Positions 46,015 to 54,651 of a stretch of DNA of 64,000 nt are shown here, one piece after another; positions within the stretch are counted from its first letter, which is position 1, and each line of letters begins with the position of its first letter. A program made the translations under genes and the position numbers. The DNA comes from JBMFOH01 sp049969715 [NCBI: bacterium] (lineage in GTDB: Bacteria > DUMJ01), in the NCBI GenBank assembly GCA_049969715.1, contig JBMFOH010000007.1, positions 12,017 through 76,016 on the forward strand, read 5' to 3'. The notes beneath the pieces were generated by a model. The model worked only from the letters and a program-made list of their open reading frames with translations, ran no database searches and was not told the DNA's origin.

Positions 46015-48288
46015 ATGGAATTAAAAGACTTGAAACCTGGCTATCATCTCTGTTGGATATACAAAGATGAGGAGGAGCTCTATTCTTCAATAGTTCAACT
46101 GGTTCTTTCAGGCCTTGAGAATAACGAAAGGGTGGTCTATATAAATGAAATGGAAGAGCTCAAAAGATTTAAAGACTCCTCTAAAGAGATAATCCCTTAT
46201 CTAGAGAAGGGGCAGCTCCTTCTCTTTGCCCCCAAGGAGGCTTATCTTTCCTCCAAAGATTTCTCTTTAGAAAAACTCTTTCAAGGATACCCATTTTTAA
46301 GAGTAATTAGTGAGGCTTCTAGCATCTTAAAAGATGTCTCTCTAGATTCTATTCTAAAATATGAAGCTAGTGTCAATGACCTTCCATATAGTGATAAGGT
46401 CCTAGCAGTATGTCTCTACGGTAGAAGAAAGATAAGCACAGATATCTTACTTCAGGCACTCCAGACCCATCCATTAGTAATGATAAAGAGCAAGGTATAT
46501 AGTAATTTCTACTATATACCACCAAGGGAACTTTTAGGAGATAGGATAGAGGCTACTTTTAATAACTGGTTAAGACATATTGAGAATGCAACTGCCTTAG
46601 AGAAAGAGATAGAAGGCCTTCAGAATCTCTATCAAGCCATCTTTGAGAATACAGGGACATCGACAATAATAGTAGAGGAAGATACAACCATATCTCTAGT
46701 GAACAGAGCATTTGAAGAAATGTTTGGGTTTAAGAAGGAAGAGATAGAAGGGAAGAGAAGCTGGCAAGAGTTCGTCTATAGTAGAGAAGACCTAGAAAGG
46801 ATGAGAGAGTATCATAGATTGAGGCGTATAAATCCAGGACTTGCCCCTAAAAGGTATGAAACCAGATTAAAGGATAAAGACGGTAATGTAAAGGATGCAT
46901 GGATTACAGTGGACATAATCCCTGGGAGTAAAAAAAGTATAGTATCTATACTAGACATAACGGAGTTAAAAAGAACTAATAGGCTCTTAAAGATGCTCTC
47001 AGAGGTAAATCAGATGTTGGTTAGGGCAAAAGACAAGGAAGAGTTATTAGGAAGAACCCTAGAGATAATAAAAATTGCTGGAGGATACGAGGATGTCTCC
47101 ATAGATCCAAAAGAGACCAACGTATTAAAGGTGTATAGAGAAAAAGGATTAGATACCAATGAGTTGAGAATTCTAGGTGAACTTAGTGAAGATGTTAAGT
47201 ATGGACTTTCTACATTAGAGACAAAGAAGAGATATGAAATCCTATGGAGGAATGCCCCTATCGCTCTATTAGAGGAAGACTTTACTGAAGTAGTAGAACA
47301 TATAAATAATCTAAGAGCCCAAGGAATAAAGGACTTAGAAACATATCTCAACGAACACCCTGAGGAATTAGAAACCTTAGCAGGCAAGATAAGGATTATA
47401 AACATAAACAATGCAGGATTAGACTTGTTCAAGGCAAAGGATATGGAAGAGATTGAAAATATCATCAAGGTTATATCTAGAGAGGGGCTTAATGAATTCA
47501 AAAAAGAAGTAATTGATATCGGTAATGGCTTACAGTCTGGAGGCTTTAAAAGTATAAACTACAATCTTCTAGGAGAAAAGATGTATATCTACCTAAGATG
47601 GTTTATTATCCCAGAGTATAGAGAAAACCTGTTTAGAGCTATAATAGCTATAATAGATATAACAGAGAGGACGCTCTTAGAGGAAGAGTTAAGGAAGCTT
47701 GTCAATGAGCTTAAGACAGCATTTGAAGAAACAGTCAATACACTCTCTTCTGTAATAGAGATAAGAGACCTATATACATCAGGGCACCAAAAGAAGGTAG
47801 CAGAGTTATCATCTAAGATAGGAGAAAAAATGGGGTTAAGTGGTAATAGTGTAGAACTTTTAAGGATAGCAGGACTATTACATGATATAGGGAAGATAAG
47901 TATTCCAGGAGACATATTAAATAAGCCTGGAAAATTGACCCCTTTAGAATTTGAAATAGTTAAAAATCACCCTAGCTTAGGATATACGATACTGAAAAAT
48001 ATAAGTTACTTTCCTGAACTAGCTAAGATTGTTCTACAACATCATGAAAGAATAGATGGCTCAGGATATCCTCAAGGGCTAAAAGGTGGAGAGATACTTC
48101 TAGAGGCAAGGATCTTAGCAGTAGCCGATGTAGTTGAGGCAATGACCTCTCATAGACCATACAGAGCTGCCCATCCTTTAGAGGAAGCTCTAGAAGAGAT
48201 AAGAAAAAATAGAGGTAAACTCTATGATCCAGATGTGGTAGATATCTGTTTGAAACTATTCGAAGAGGGGTTTAGGTTCTCACAGTGA
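46015..48288 (+). CDS. MEDS-PAS-HD-GYP signalling phosphodiesterase
   Basis: A 757-residue cytoplasmic sensor. Residues 1-~190 are a MEDS/DcmR-type sensory domain (LKPGYHLCWIYKDEEELYSS). A PAS domain follows (~205-320, FEMFGFKKEEIEGKRSWQEF), then a second PAS-like region (~395-555, APIALLEEDFTEVVEHINN). The C-terminal ~190 residues are HD-GYP: LLHDIGKISIPGDIL, LQHHERIDGSGYPQGL and DVVEAMTSHRPYR. It probably breaks down cyclic di-GMP in response to a signal. It is 1 base before the response regulator. Confidence 0.88.
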   Translation: MELKDLKPGYHLCWIYKDEEELYSSIVQLVLSGLENNERVVYINEMEELKRFKDSSKEIIPYLEKGQLLLFAPKEAYLSSKDFSLEKLFQGYPFLRVISEASSILKDVSLDSILKYEASVNDLPYSDKVLAVCLYGRRKISTDILLQALQTHPLVMIKSKVYSNFYYIPPRELLGDRIEATFNNWLRHIENATALEKEIEGLQNLYQAIFENTGTSTIIVEEDTTISLVNRAFEEMFGFKKEEIEGKRSWQEFVYSREDLERMREYHRLRRINPGLAPKRYETRLKDKDGNVKDAWITVDIIPGSKKSIVSILDITELKRTNRLLKMLSEVNQMLVRAKDKEELLGRTLEIIKIAGGYEDVSIDPKETNVLKVYREKGLDTNELRILGELSEDVKYGLSTLETKKRYEILWRNAPIALLEEDFTEVVEHINNLRAQGIKDLETYLNEHPEELETLAGKIRIININNAGLDLFKAKDMEEIENIIKVISREGLNEFKKEVIDIGNGLQSGGFKSINYNLLGEKMYIYLRWFIIPEYRENLFRAIIAIIDITERTLLEEELRKLVNELKTAFEETVNTLSSVIEIRDLYTSGHQKKVAELSSKIGEKMGLSGNSVELLRIAGLLHDIGKISIPGDILNKPGKLTPLEFEIVKNHPSLGYTILKNISYFPELAKIVLQHHERIDGSGYPQGLKGGEILLEARILAVADVVEAMTSHRPYRAAHPLEEALEEIRKNRGKLYDPDVVDICLKLFEEGFRFSQ

Positions 48289-48289
48289 T

Positions 48290-48958
48290 ATGAGGGTCCT
48301 ATTAGTAGAAGATGATGAGCATATAGTTGACTTTCTGAAGAGGGGATTGAAGGAAGAAGGATTTGTAGTTGAAGTAGCCTATAATGGAGAGGATGGACTA
48401 TATTTAGCAGAGAACGAAGAGTTCGACCTAATCATTCTAGATATACTTCTCCCTAAATTGGATGGATTTGAGCTCTGTAATAGATTAAGAACAAAAGGAA
48501 ATTCTACCCCTATCCTTATGCTAACTGCTAAGGACGATATAGAGGATAGGGTTCACGGTCTAAATATAGGAGCAGATGATTATCTTGTCAAGCCCTTTGC
48601 ATTTGAAGAGCTTCTGGCTCGCATCCGTGCTGTACTTAGAAGACAAAAGAATATTGAAGGTTCTATCCTTAGGGTAGGAGACCTTACGCTTAATCTCCTC
48701 ACAAGAGAGGTCAAAAGAGGAGGAAAGAGTATAGAACTTACAACGCGAGAGTTTGAACTTCTAAAGTTTCTGATGTATCATCCAGGTCAGGTTCTCTCTA
48801 GAACTCAGATAGCAGAACATGTATGGAGCTATAATTTTGATTATTTCTCTAACATTGTAGACGTTTATATAAGATATCTAAGAGAAAAGATAGATGAACC
48901 TTTTGAACATAAACTTATTCATACAGTAAGAGGTGTAGGTTATAAGATACAGGAATGA
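48290..48958 (+). CDS. OmpR-family response regulator
   Basis: A 222-residue two-domain regulator. The receiver has acidic residues EDDEH, the phosphoacceptor Asp in LIILDILLPKLDGF, the Lys in YLVKPF and TAKDDIEDRVHG. The winged-helix DNA-binding domain has LTTREFELLKFLMYHPGQVLSR and YLREKI. It is paired with the histidine kinase that overlaps it by 4 bases (ATGA). Its targets cannot be read. Confidence 0.93.
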   Translation: MRVLLVEDDEHIVDFLKRGLKEEGFVVEVAYNGEDGLYLAENEEFDLIILDILLPKLDGFELCNRLRTKGNSTPILMLTAKDDIEDRVHGLNIGADDYLVKPFAFEELLARIRAVLRRQKNIEGSILRVGDLTLNLLTREVKRGGKSIELTTREFELLKFLMYHPGQVLSRTQIAEHVWSYNFDYFSNIVDVYIRYLREKIDEPFEHKLIHTVRGVGYKIQE

Positions 48959-50325
48959 AATTAGAGAGTATTAGGACTAAACTTACACTATGGTACATAT
49001 TCCTCCTGGGTATTACCCTTTTTATATTCATATCGATTGTATATGAGAGCTTTAATTTCCTATCTTACAAAGATATAGACCAGTCTATCCAAACAATAGC
49101 GACTTCTATAGAAGAGGACATATTGATAGTAGATGGGAAGATTGTTCTCTTTGAGATAGAGAGGCCATCCTCTTTTTCCAACACATTTGTCCTCTTATTT
49201 GACAAGGAAGGAAAACCACTTATAAATATATCCTTTCCCTATCAAGAAGACCTAATAAAGTTTGCCCTTAAAGGTAAGGAATCCTACTCTACCATAGAAA
49301 ATAGAGGAGAACGGTTCAGAATATATACCAGTGCCATCAGAGATAACAATACCAATATAGTAGGAGCTATACAGGTTATTATGTCTCTCTCTAGCGTAGA
49401 GAAGAGTCTAAATAAACTATTGATGGTACTCCTCTTTTCTGTTCCTATACTCCTTGTCATAGCCAGTTTTGGGGGTAATATACTAGCCAAGAATGCCTTA
49501 GAACCTATAGATAAGATTGTAGATATGACTCATTCTATAGAGACAGAGAGCTTAGATAAAAGACTTCCAATAATAAGCAGTGATATAGAGATCCGAAGAC
49601 TAATAGAAACATTAAACGAAATGTTAGAAAGGATAGAAAGAGGATTCAAACGTGAGAAGCAACTTACCCAGGATGTATCACATGAGCTAAGAGCCCCCCT
49701 TACTACAATAAAAGGGAATATCAGTCTGGCTCTCAGAAAGGACCGCCCCATAGAGGAATATGTTTCAATACTACAAGAGGTAGAAAGGGAAGTAGATTAT
49801 ATGTCCTGTATGATAGACGAACTGTTATTCTTAGCTAGAGAGGATGAACTAACTCAGAGGAGATACTTTAAAGAGGTCTTGTTAAATGCCCTTATAGAAG
49901 AGATATACCTTGAATCTCTTCCATTGGCTAAAGAAAAAGATCTCTCATTAAGTTTAAAATTACCAACATCTCAGATAATAGTAAAAGGAAACAGTAGCAG
50001 TCTAGAAAGATTATTTAGAAATCTTATAGAGAATGCATTAAAATATACTCCAAGTGGGGGGAGAATCGAGATAATTGTAGGGATAGAAGAAAATCTTGTA
50101 AAGGTTGATATAAAAGATACAGGAATAGGAATCTCTCAAGAGGATATACCACATATATTTGAGAGATTCTATAGGGCAGATAAATCGAGACATAGGGGAG
50201 GGTTTGGCTTGGGATTGGCTATTGCCCATGCAATAGCCAAATCTCACAATGGTGAGATAAGGGTAGAAAGTTCTAAAGATAAGGGAAGCACTTTTACTGT
50301 CTTACTTCCTATTATAAAAAAATAG
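48955..50325 (+). CDS. Membrane sensor histidine kinase
   Basis: A 456-residue kinase. Two membrane helices (~14-33 and ~150-175) enclose an extracytoplasmic sensor of about 115 residues, then a HAMP linker, the H-box QDVSHELRAPLTTIKGNISL, the N-box NLIENALKYTPSGG, and DTGIGISQEDIPHIFERFYRAD and GFGLGLAIAHAIA. Partner of the upstream OmpR-type regulator. The stop lies in a hairpin shared with the convergent gene. Confidence 0.93.
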   Translation: MKLESIRTKLTLWYIFLLGITLFIFISIVYESFNFLSYKDIDQSIQTIATSIEEDILIVDGKIVLFEIERPSSFSNTFVLLFDKEGKPLINISFPYQEDLIKFALKGKESYSTIENRGERFRIYTSAIRDNNTNIVGAIQVIMSLSSVEKSLNKLLMVLLFSVPILLVIASFGGNILAKNALEPIDKIVDMTHSIETESLDKRLPIISSDIEIRRLIETLNEMLERIERGFKREKQLTQDVSHELRAPLTTIKGNISLALRKDRPIEEYVSILQEVEREVDYMSCMIDELLFLAREDELTQRRYFKEVLLNALIEEIYLESLPLAKEKDLSLSLKLPTSQIIVKGNSSSLERLFRNLIENALKYTPSGGRIEIIVGIEENLVKVDIKDTGIGISQEDIPHIFERFYRADKSRHRGGFGLGLAIAHAIAKSHNGEIRVESSKDKGSTFTVLLPIIKK

Positions 50326-50348
50326 CCCAAGGGGGACTCCCTTGGGCT
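50324..50348 (-). terminator. Hairpin terminator between convergent genes
   Basis: A 10-bp stem AGCCCAAGGG / CCCTTGGGCT with a 5-base loop. On the minus strand it is followed by a seven-T run, the classic intrinsic form, so it mainly ends the small exported-protein transcript. On the plus strand it has no T-run. Confidence 0.72.
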
Positions 50349-50362
50349 CAGAAAGGGGAGTT

Positions 50363-50770
50363 TTACTTCTTGCTAATTATATCTATCTCTGAAGCTACAA
50401 AAGTATCTGGAGTGCCTTTAACAATAGTACCTCTTACTGTTATCAGTTCCTTCTCCTTTAGAGTAGAAAACTCTACTGCATTACCTTTCTTTAGTATAGT
50501 CCGATTCTTACTCCGTTCTAAGGTAGCTAGGAATATCTTGGTATCCTTATTGACCTGGATGGTAAGTTCTCTATCTTTACCTACATACCCCTTAAGGCTT
50601 ATACTGTAACTTCTTACCTTTACTTTAAAGGTATCTCCAGGTCCTACAGCTACCACATTTCCAGTAAGAGTGAACCTCTTTACTGTAGACTTTGTTGCTG
50701 CAAAAGCCACTGACGTTAGCACTAATGAAACCAGTATAACGGTCATCACTAAAGCCTTTGCTAGTTTCAT
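50363..50770 (-). CDS. Small exported OB-fold-like protein (DUF5666-like)
   Basis: A 135-residue protein with signal peptide 1-24 (MKLAKALVMTVILVSLVLTS, cleavage after AFA). The remainder has alternating beta segments: VKRFTLTGNVVAVGPGDTFKVKV and VEFSTLKEKELITVRGTIV, resembling the two OB-like repeats of DUF5666 proteins. No cysteines. Function unknown; possibly a periplasmic metal or ligand binder. It is 85 bases from the next gene upstream. Confidence 0.65.
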   Translation of the reverse strand: MKLAKALVMTVILVSLVLTSVAFAATKSTVKRFTLTGNVVAVGPGDTFKVKVRSYSISLKGYVGKDRELTIQVNKDTKIFLATLERSKNRTILKKGNAVEFSTLKEKELITVRGTIVKGTPDTFVASEIDIISKK

Positions 50771-50855
50771 CCTACATCACCTCCAATAGCTTTATCTACT
50801 ATGTATAGGATAACAGATAAAGATTAAATGAACATTAAAATACTATTAGAGGTTT

Positions 50856-51233
50856 TTAATCTTCTGTCCAAGCTATACTACTCATATAAGCCAGATTGGG
50901 CTGTCTGGTATCAAGCCTAGAATGCTGTACTATTATCTTCGTATCGCTTTCTACTTTTATGGCAAACGGAACCCCGACATCTAACCTTACCCCTAATATC
51001 TCTTCAGCCTTATCCAATCTTACATGCCATGTTCTCTCAGGTAAAATTATTATCTCCTTAGATTCTATAGGTTCTCTATCCTCAAAGTAAAAGGTAAATC
51101 TCACCCTTGCCTGTTTCTTATTTACGTTCAGTATGCAGGTAGCCTCATGACTTGGAAGGTCAGGGTCTCCAACTGGTGGAAGATATCCATCAGGAATTAA
51201 CCAGACATTTGCTCCTATCTCTCTATCTGACAT
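50856..51233 (-). CDS. Sensory rhodopsin transducer (ASRT)-family protein
   Basis: A 125-residue soluble protein resembling Anabaena sensory rhodopsin transducer: VWLIPDGYLPP, PDLPSHEATCILN, FYFEDREPIESK, RTWHVRLD and IIVQHSRLDTRQPNLAYMSSIAW. The ASRT family has a beta-sandwich fold and is widespread in bacteria without rhodopsins, where it may bind a sugar-like ligand. No rhodopsin gene is in this window. It lies 28 bases after the CDF gene. Confidence 0.82.
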   Translation of the reverse strand: MSDREIGANVWLIPDGYLPPVGDPDLPSHEATCILNVNKKQARVRFTFYFEDREPIESKEIIILPERTWHVRLDKAEEILGVRLDVGVPFAIKVESDTKIIVQHSRLDTRQPNLAYMSSIAWTED

Positions 51234-51261
51234 CTTTACCTCCTATATTATAAATTTCAAT

Positions 51262-52182
51262 CTAATCCTCTCTTTCTCCTCTCGGGTCTATATGGACGGA
51301 TATCTCTGAGCTTTCAAGTTTACTCTTCAATCTGTCCTGGACCTCTAATGCTATTCTATGCGCCTCTTTGGCAGAGAGGTTCTCTCTTACCACAATATGT
51401 AAAGAAACCACCTTATTACTCTGGTAATCATGAACTAATATATCATGAAAACTCAATACCCCAGGGACAGAAAGTACAATTCTACCTATCTCATCTATGA
51501 GTTCTTTGCTAGGGGCTTCTCCAATAAGAAAGCTAGAAGATGACCTTATTAGGTCTATACCAACCCAGCCCAAGAGAATCACTACACCTAGCCCAAGGAT
51601 ACCATCTAAGGAGTAGAAATTAAATCTTACGAATAAGAGCCCTAAACCTACTAGGAGAGAAGCTATAGCATCACTCCTATGGTGCCATGCATCAGCTATA
51701 AGTGTAATGGAGTTTACCTTCTTACCAAGAAATATGGAGAACCTTGCCATCCACTCTTTAAAGAGAGCAGAAATCACCATAAATAGAACTATCCAGATAT
51801 TAAACTCTACCTTCTGGGGATTTAATATCCTTTCTATAGAGGTCTTACCTAAGTCATAGGCTACTATCAACAGCATAAAAGCAATTATCAGAGTAGCTAT
51901 CTGTTCTATCTTACCATGACCAAATGGATGTTCCTTATCAGGTGGTATCTCTCCTAGCTTAAACCCAAATAAAACTACTATGGAGGTTAATACATCTGAA
52001 AGGGAATGAAAAGCGTCAGCTATCAATGCTATACTATTCAGTGCTATTCCAAACATAAATTTAAAGATAAAGAGTAAGACATTTCCGACAATACTCACCC
52101 ATGCCTCTAAATATCCTATAGACCTTCTTGAAGCCTCTCCCTTAGGGAAAAGCCTATTTAAAAGCCAGGCATTAAAATACAT
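51262..52182 (-). CDS. Cation diffusion facilitator (CDF) metal exporter
   Basis: 306 residues from the ATG at 52180-52182, after AAGGAGG; a longer frame to 52248 would run into the structured leader. Six membrane helices, with the metal site in ALIADAFHSLSDV (helix 2) and TLIADAWHHRSDA (helix 5), the HDxxD forms of Zn/Co/Ni/Fe exporters. The C-terminal cytoplasmic domain (~210-300) has FHDILVHDYQSNKV and the end DIDPRG-like SVHIDPRGE. A riboswitch-like leader precedes it. Confidence 0.9.
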   Translation of the reverse strand: MYFNAWLLNRLFPKGEASRRSIGYLEAWVSIVGNVLLFIFKFMFGIALNSIALIADAFHSLSDVLTSIVVLFGFKLGEIPPDKEHPFGHGKIEQIATLIIAFMLLIVAYDLGKTSIERILNPQKVEFNIWIVLFMVISALFKEWMARFSIFLGKKVNSITLIADAWHHRSDAIASLLVGLGLLFVRFNFYSLDGILGLGVVILLGWVGIDLIRSSSSFLIGEAPSKELIDEIGRIVLSVPGVLSFHDILVHDYQSNKVVSLHIVVRENLSAKEAHRIALEVQDRLKSKLESSEISVHIDPRGERED

Positions 52183-52215
52183 AATAAGATTTCCCTCCTT
52201 TATCAGAAAATTTTT

Positions 52216-52273
52216 AGGAAGTCCTGCAGTGACTAGACTGCTGCTCAAAAGAGCCCGGCTTTACCTGTTCCTC
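52216..52273 (-). promoter_or_regulatory. Structured leader of the CDF gene, candidate NiCo (czcD) riboswitch
   Basis: On the transcribed strand the leader begins about 6 bases after the predicted start and can fold as a multi-branch junction. AGGAA pairs with TTCCT to close it; inside are the hairpins GCTC-TTTT-GAGC and GCAGT-CTAGTC-ACTGC, with ACAGG and GCAGGAC at the joints. The NiCo/czcD riboswitch, known upstream of CDF exporters, is a four-way junction rich in such G/A joints. CTTCCT at the 3' side could instead pair with the AAGGAGG ribosome binding site. Family assignment is from memory, so moderate. Confidence 0.5.
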
Positions 52274-52285
52274 CTCAAGAAGGAT

Positions 52286-52313
52286 ATTTTAATCCAATAC
52301 AATATTTTGTCAA
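52286..52313 (-). promoter_or_regulatory. Promoter of the CDF exporter gene
   Basis: On the minus strand TTGACA (52308-52313), a 16-base spacer and TAAAAT (52286-52291) form a good sigma70-type promoter. The start would lie near 52279, just before the structured leader. Confidence 0.7.
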
Positions 52314-52329
52314 GAGCCTACAACTACGT

Positions 52330-52406
52330 AACTGTTGCAAAACTGGTTGATAAGTTAATTTAATATTATGAAAATTGTAACTTCGTCCACCATTTATACA
52401 ACAGTT
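52330..52406 (-). repeat. 77-bp imperfect palindromic repeat, copy 2 (MITE-like)
   Basis: Reverse-complement counterpart of 36468-36543, about 88% identical over 76 bases. Ends AACTGTTGC and ACAACAGTT are inverted repeats. It begins 7 bases after the stop of the PHP phosphatase gene and lies upstream of the CDF promoter. It might act as a terminator hairpin for the seven-gene operon, or simply be a mobile non-coding repeat. Confidence 0.75.
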
Positions 52407-52413
52407 ATACTAC

Positions 52414-53220
52414 TTAAAATTCAATAAGTTGATACGTTCTCTTATCAAATATAGCGAAGTATCTAAAACCGATATCCTTAGCCAAAAGATAAGAGTCTTT
52501 AATATATTTACCTGCGTCCTCTGGCAGATGGGCATCTGAGCCAAATGTAAGAGGAATATTATAGGAAGATAACACCTTGAGAAACCCTGGTGAAGGATAT
52601 ATCTCCTTAACTGGTCTTCTAAGGCCTGAGGTATTTATCTCTACAAAAACATTGGATTTAGAGATGACTTCGCTCACATCTAAGTAGACATCAGTTATAT
52701 TCTCTGGGAGAGGAACCCCCCATAGTTTGATCAGGTCTAGATGAGCTAAGATATCAAACAGCCCACTCCGAGCTGCCATCTTCACTCTTATGAAATAATC
52801 CAAAAATATCTCTTTCAAATTTCCATTCCATCTAGGGTCTTGAGGGTCTATATCGAAACCGAACCCCTTCTCTAACCAATGGACTGAACCCAAGACATAA
52901 TCAAAGACATCATATTCGTCAAGGAAATCCCTGATCTCCCTCTCTTTATCTGGGAGGTAATCCATCTCTAACCCTACCTTTACTGGATAGTTCTTCTTTA
53001 GCTCTTCTAAAAAACTAACATACTCTTCAATGGTAGAATCACACCACTTTTCAGTATAGGGTAAAGACTCATATATCTTCCTTGCTTCTTTAAATCTATG
53101 AGCATGTTCACTTATTCCAATCTCATCTATCCCTCTTTCTTTCTCATTCTGAAAGAATTCCTCCCACCACATCAAAGAAAATGGCCCCTTCTCTAGATGT
53201 ATATGGTAATCAATAGTCAA
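52414..53220 (-). CDS. PHP-domain phosphoesterase (histidinol phosphatase-like)
   Basis: A 268-residue PHP-family metal enzyme: TIDYHIHLEKG at the N terminus, IGISEHAH, LEMDYLP, GSVHWL, DILAHLDLIK, VEINTSG and FGSDAH, the ordered metal ligands of HisK-type histidinol phosphatases. No histidine biosynthesis genes are nearby, so another phosphate ester is possible. Last gene of the CstR-thioredoxin operon, 17 bases after the cyclase-family gene. Confidence 0.83.
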   Translation of the reverse strand: MTIDYHIHLEKGPFSLMWWEEFFQNEKERGIDEIGISEHAHRFKEARKIYESLPYTEKWCDSTIEEYVSFLEELKKNYPVKVGLEMDYLPDKEREIRDFLDEYDVFDYVLGSVHWLEKGFGFDIDPQDPRWNGNLKEIFLDYFIRVKMAARSGLFDILAHLDLIKLWGVPLPENITDVYLDVSEVISKSNVFVEINTSGLRRPVKEIYPSPGFLKVLSSYNIPLTFGSDAHLPEDAGKYIKDSYLLAKDIGFRYFAIFDKRTYQLIEF

Positions 53221-53236
53221 TACCTAAAACCTCCTT

Positions 53237-53875
53237 CTAAAATTCTTCTATAGCTACTGCTCTTACCGGGGAGCCGTCACCACCTCTAATCTTAAGGGGT
53301 AAGGCTATAAAGAATATCTTGTCCTTTGTTACCTGGTCTAGATGAGCTAAAGCCTCTACTACTATTATCCCTCCAGCAAGAAGTGTCTGGTGAAGTTTTT
53401 TATTGTCTACAGGATTTATAGTTGGAGTCTCAAGTCCTATGAGAGAAACCCCTCTTTCTACAAACCATTTAGCAAGTTCATAGCTTATTCTAGGCTGTTC
53501 CTTAAAATATCTCTTCTCAGGAAGAGCCTTATACCAATCTGTCCTTAAAAGTAATTTTACCCCTGGAGTTATCTTATCCTCGTAACCTTTGAAATCATCT
53601 GGAGTTATATCCTCTGCTGCCTTTTTATAACTTAGGTCTATAAGATATGCCTCTCCAATAAACCTCTCTGGTGGAACCTTCTCAATTGAATCCCCTCCAT
53701 CTACAAAGTGTAAAGGGACATCAAGATGTGTTCCCGTATGACTTCCCAATAGTATCTGGGTGAGATTGTATCCATCGGAGTCAATAGTCTTATACTTCAT
53801 AAAGAATACACTAGGGTCTCCTGGGTATACAGGCATCTTATCATAGACATCAAGAGAAAGGTCTATAACCTTCAT
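53237..53875 (-). CDS. Cyclase family protein (kynurenine formamidase-like)
   Basis: A 212-residue metal-dependent hydrolase: LGSHTGTHLDVPLHFVDGGDSIE carries the family's HxGTHxDxPxH zinc motif, and LIGLETPTINP and LLAGGIIVVEAL follow. Relatives hydrolyse N-formylkynurenine or act as arylformamidases; many have other substrates. In a thioredoxin operon its role is unclear. It starts 5 bases after the uppP stop. Confidence 0.85.
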   Translation of the reverse strand: MKVIDLSLDVYDKMPVYPGDPSVFFMKYKTIDSDGYNLTQILLGSHTGTHLDVPLHFVDGGDSIEKVPPERFIGEAYLIDLSYKKAAEDITPDDFKGYEDKITPGVKLLLRTDWYKALPEKRYFKEQPRISYELAKWFVERGVSLIGLETPTINPVDNKKLHQTLLAGGIIVVEALAHLDQVTKDKIFFIALPLKIRGGDGSPVRAVAIEEF

Positions 53876-53880
53876 TTGTA

Positions 53881-54651
53881 TTACCTCCTATTCAGTAAAA
53901 ATATTATAATCAGTAGACTTAGAATCAATCTGTAATAAGTAAATATGGTAACGTTATGTCTTTTTAGGTATGTAAGCATAAAGTGAACAGCTAGATATCC
54001 AAATATAAAACTAAAAAGGATTCCCAAAAGGACAGTACCTATTGGAATAACCTCTCCACCCTTAATAATCTTAAGAAAAGAAACCCCGCCTGCACCAAGT
54101 ATAATTGGTACAGAGAGGAGGAAGGAAAATCTTGCTGAATCTTCCCTCTTTAGATTGCATAGGAATGCTCCAGTTAAGGTAGCTCCTGAGCGAGAGACAC
54201 CAGGAATAACAGCAAACATCTGGCTAATACCTATGATTAATGCCTCTCTTATCCCTATATTATCTATAGAAACATTGTGTCTACTCCATCTATCAACTAA
54301 AAGCAGGATAACCCCAAATACACTAAGGGTTATCGCCATAAGAAAGGGGGACCTAAAGTATGTCTCAGCGGCATTCTCTAAGAAAAAACCTGCTATAGCT
54401 CCAGGAATAGTTGCAATGATAATAAGGAGCAAGAGGTCCCTTCTCTCTACAAGAATCTTATACCAGTCTCTCCACATATATGCAATAAGAGCTAACAGTG
54501 TCCCTAGATGAAGAGCCATATCAAAACTCAGCCCTAGATCAGGCCAATTTAAAAAGTCTCTCACTAGAAAGAGATGAGCAGTACTACTTACAGGGATAAA
54601 TTCTGTTAAACCTTGTATTACGCCTAATAGGATAACCCTCGGTGTTTCCAT
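53881..54651 (-). CDS. uppP: Undecaprenyl-diphosphatase (UppP/BacA)
   Basis: A 256-residue membrane enzyme that recycles undecaprenyl carrier for cell wall synthesis. ILGVIQGLTEFIPVSSTAHL near the start and IPGVSRSGATLTGAFL with the catalytic SRSGAT are diagnostic. About 7-8 membrane helices. AGGAGAG precedes its ATG, which lies inside the trxB end (28-base overlap). Confidence 0.95.
   Translation of the reverse strand: METPRVILLGVIQGLTEFIPVSSTAHLFLVRDFLNWPDLGLSFDMALHLGTLLALIAYMWRDWYKILVERRDLLLLIIIATIPGAIAGFFLENAAETYFRSPFLMAITLSVFGVILLLVDRWSRHNVSIDNIGIREALIIGISQMFAVIPGVSRSGATLTGAFLCNLKREDSARFSFLLSVPIILGAGGVSFLKIIKGGEVIPIGTVLLGILFSFIFGYLAVHFMLTYLKRHNVTIFTYYRLILSLLIIIFLLNRR

Noticed and set aside
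51262-52248. Longer CDF protein starting at TTG 52248.
   Set aside because: The added residues are encoded by the structured leader, and AAGGAGG sits just before the ATG at 52182.
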